32,040 nucleotides of DNA from contig CALRCM010000010.1 of assembly GCA_943354555.1 (NCBI GenBank), positions 1-32,040 on the forward strand. Reading direction: 5' to 3'. The translations under genes and the position numbers were made by a program. This document shows positions 30,488 to 32,040 of this stretch, one piece after another; positions within the stretch are counted from its first letter, which is position 1; every line of letters starts with the position of its first letter. Below the pieces are notes generated by a model. That model ran no database searches. It worked only from the letters and a program-made list of their open reading frames with translations, and was not told the origin of the DNA. This DNA is from Candidatus Peribacteria bacterium. Its GTDB lineage: Bacteria; Patescibacteriota; Gracilibacteria; Peribacterales; Peribacteraceae.

Positions 30488-30516
30488 CGCGCACGAAGAA
30501 TCGTGCGCGTGGTTTT
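30488..30516 (+). terminator. second hairpin with T-run
   Basis: CGCGCACGA-agaa-TCGTGCGCG then tggTTTTT. A strong 9-bp stem with a tetraloop just after the first terminator. Confidence 0.55.
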
Positions 30517-30588
30517 TGTTGTAGAGCCGCATCGCCTGCTGGCGTGCGGCAGATTGATTGTTGTATCGATTGTGAAACGCAATAACAG

Positions 30589-30614
30589 GAGACGCAACAG
30601 CGTTGCGTCTCTAC
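30589..30614 (-). repeat. REP palindrome 5
   Basis: GAGACGCAAC-agc-GTTGCGTCTC-TAC. The centre differs from the other REPs (GCAAC versus GCCAC or GGCAC) but pairing is kept. It lies about 50 nt before adk. Confidence 0.8.
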
Positions 30615-30664
30615 CGCAGGCGATTGTCTTGCTTCATTTTGGAAAATTCTCGATTCTATGTTCG

Positions 30665-31228
30665 ATGGACATCGTTTTATTTGGCATCCAAGGAAGTGGC
30701 AAAGGAACCCAAGCCCGAAAACTGGCCGAAGAATTTGGTTACATTCTCTTTGAAACGGGAGGGGCACTGCGAGCCATTGCAGCAACGGATAGCGATCTCG
30801 GGCGGCAGGTGAAGGGCATCATCAATTCCGGTCATCACGTATCACCGGAGATCGTGATGGATGTCGTGAAAGCCGCCGTGAAAGGTTGCCCCAAGGATCG
30901 CCCAATCATTTTTGATGGCATTCCCCGAAACATGGATCAGATGGAGCCATTCGATAAGGTTCTTCGGGAGGCCGGCAGGGAATTTCGCTGCATAGAGATT
31001 CTTGTCGATGAAGAAGCAGCGGTGAAACGTATTCTCAAGCGTGCGGAGATCGAAGGTCGTGCCGATGATGCATCGGAGGAATCCATCCGTCGCCGCATGC
31101 AGCTCTTCCATGAAAAAACAGAGCCGGTGATCGAAGTGTATCGGTCTCGTGGGATTGTCAGCGATGTGAAAGGAGAGGGTGATGTGGAGAAGGTGTATAA
31201 GAGGCTGAAAAAGGCAATTGAAAATTGA
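30665..31228 (+). CDS. adk: adenylate kinase
   Basis: 187 aa from the ATG at 30665; the ORF track extends upstream to 30368 without family similarity. The P-loop is GIQGSGKGT (about 7-15). FDGIPRNMDQMEPFD is the adenylate-kinase-family signature with a conserved DG-PR, and the LID region is short (AEIEGRADDASEESIRRRM), with no zinc-binding cysteines. It catalyses ATP + AMP to 2 ADP. IFDGIPRN instead of FDGFPR and the short LID are mild variants. It is followed after 96 nt by map, as in the classic secY-adk-map order, but is split from secY. Its last codons (AIEN) lie within an AATTGAAAATT repeat. Confidence 0.92.
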   Translation: MDIVLFGIQGSGKGTQARKLAEEFGYILFETGGALRAIAATDSDLGRQVKGIINSGHHVSPEIVMDVVKAAVKGCPKDRPIIFDGIPRNMDQMEPFDKVLREAGREFRCIEILVDEEAAVKRILKRAEIEGRADDASEESIRRRMQLFHEKTEPVIEVYRSRGIVSDVKGEGDVEKVYKRLKKAIEN

Positions 31229-31313
31229 AAATGGAAAATTGAAAATTAATAGAAACAGAAGTCAATGGTCTGGAATGTTTTATTTTCAATTCTCAATTCT
31301 CAATTTTCAATTT
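31215..31313. repeat. inverted repeat of AATTGAAAATT units before map
   Basis: The left arm (CAATTGAAAATTGAAAATGG...) overlaps the adk stop, and the right arm (TTTTCAATTCTCAATTCTC...) ends just before map. The arms are largely complementary and separated by about 30 nt. The right arm matches the 14-bp tandem repeat before rpsS. Confidence 0.8.
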
Positions 31314-31324
31314 AGTCTGTGTCT

Positions 31325-32040
31325 ATGCCCCAGTGCCAGATCTTCACGGCCAAAGAAATCGAAGCATTCCGCCGCAGCGGTGCCATTCTTCGTGATTGCC
31401 TGCAGTATCTCTCTACGAAGTCCGTCGCCGGCATTGCCACCATCGAACTCGATCAACTTGCGGAATCATTCATTCGAAAGGCCGGCGGACTTCCTGCGTT
31501 TAAAGGATACAAAGGATTCCCCCATACGCTCTGCACATCCATCAATGATGAAGTTGTGCACGGCATGCCCTGTAGTCGTGTACTTCTCGATGGTGACATT
31601 ATCTCTCTCGATTGCGGTGTGACCTACGACGGTATCATCACCGATGCATGTGTCACTGTAGGCGTCGGGCCTATTTCCGAAACTGCGCAGCGATTATTGG
31701 ACACGACAAAAAAAGCGCTTGATGACGGAGTGGCTGCAGTGCGCGGAGGCGGCAGAGTGGGGGATATCTCTTCTGCCGTGCAGAAGGTCGTCGAAGGAGG
31801 GGGATTTCGTTGTGTTTCGGCTCTTACAGGTCATGGTCTCGGGTATACCGTCCACCAGTTTCCCGATGTGCCGAATATTGGCAAGGCGGGAACAGGCCCC
31901 ACTCTTCCTGTTGGCACGGCGATCGCCATTGAACCGATTGTCACCTCAGGAAGAAGTATAGAGATTACGCAGGCGGATGACGGCTGGACGCTGTCTATGG
32001 AAGATGGGGCATTATCCGCGCATTTCGAACATACGGTAGT
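31325..32040 (+). CDS. map: methionine aminopeptidase type I (3' truncated)
   Basis: 238 codons are visible, then the window ends; the ORF track omits it because no stop is reached. MPQCQIFTAKEIEAFRRSGAIL matches the MetAP start. The five metal ligands of the pita-bread fold are present: D96 and D107 (SLDCGVTYDGIITDAC), H170 (TGHGLGYTVHQFP), E203 (AIEPI) and E235 (FEHTVV); H79 (HGMP) binds substrate. It removes the initiator Met from nascent proteins. There is no N-terminal zinc-finger extension (type Ia). It lies downstream of adk as in the usual order. Confidence 0.95.
   Translation, partial: MPQCQIFTAKEIEAFRRSGAILRDCLQYLSTKSVAGIATIELDQLAESFIRKAGGLPAFKGYKGFPHTLCTSINDEVVHGMPCSRVLLDGDIISLDCGVTYDGIITDACVTVGVGPISETAQRLLDTTKKALDDGVAAVRGGGRVGDISSAVQKVVEGGGFRCVSALTGHGLGYTVHQFPDVPNIGKAGTGPTLPVGTAIAIEPIVTSGRSIEITQADDGWTLSMEDGALSAHFEHTV

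Overview
The window looks like a piece of a bacterial chromosome from the Candidate Phyla Radiation (Patescibacteria), possibly the Peregrinibacteria/Peribacteria side. The lineage is inferred and was not searched. Supporting signs are the ribosomal-protein operon with no L30 gene between S5 and L15, a near-complete absence of Shine-Dalgarno sequences, TGA and TAA both used as ordinary stops (so not the UGA=Gly code of Gracilibacteria/Absconditabacteria), a compact LID-less-looking adenylate kinase and roughly balanced base composition.

Layout. (1) 1-1104: 3' part of a beta-CASP metallo-beta-lactamase RNA-processing nuclease. (2) 1147-11127: a surface-polysaccharide locus. A two-gene ABC-2 exporter on + converges on a minus-strand operon that reads, in transcription order, a methyltransferase/coiled-coil/double-GT2 fusion, a double GT4 glycosyltransferase, asparagine synthetase B and a small methyltransferase. 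A divergent methyltransferase sits beside it. (3) 11161-14767: lysyl-tRNA synthetase fused through a 21-serine linker to an HD phosphohydrolase-like domain, and a divergent membrane-anchored SGNH hydrolase. (4) 14774-24045: a promoter, a leader hairpin and a continuous ribosomal-protein operon (L3-L4-L23-L2-S19-L22-S3-L16-L29-S17-L14-L24-L5-S14-S8-L6-L18-S5), closed by a strong terminator. S10 is not upstream of L3. (5) 24046-26372: an insertion relative to the usual gene order, holding a DJ-1/PfpI protein, a tRNA-like element and a secreted SLH+CAP protein on the minus strand. (6) 26373-28119: L15 and SecY. (7) 28120-30664: an accessory island splitting secY from adk. It has a REP-associated tyrosine transposase (RAYT) with REP palindromes around and inside it, and a sugar isomerase/epimerase gene broken by an in-frame TAG. 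(8) 30665-32040: adenylate kinase and a 3'-truncated methionine aminopeptidase.

How it fits together. The exporter, glycosyltransferases, methyltransferases and SGNH hydrolase plausibly build, modify and export a cell-surface glycan. The rest is mostly translation and secretion machinery (ribosomal proteins, SecY, Adk, MetAP, LysRS).

Most notable observations: the LysRS-HD fusion; REP units that have become coding sequence inside their own RAYT gene; a repeat-associated second start region in front of S5; a lysine/serine tail motif (IQKS...QKS) shared by L4, L22 and L29; promoters with extended -10 elements placed only 6-13 nt before start codons (probable leaderless mRNAs); and a tRNA-like element with rearranged partial copies of its segments about 150 nt upstream.
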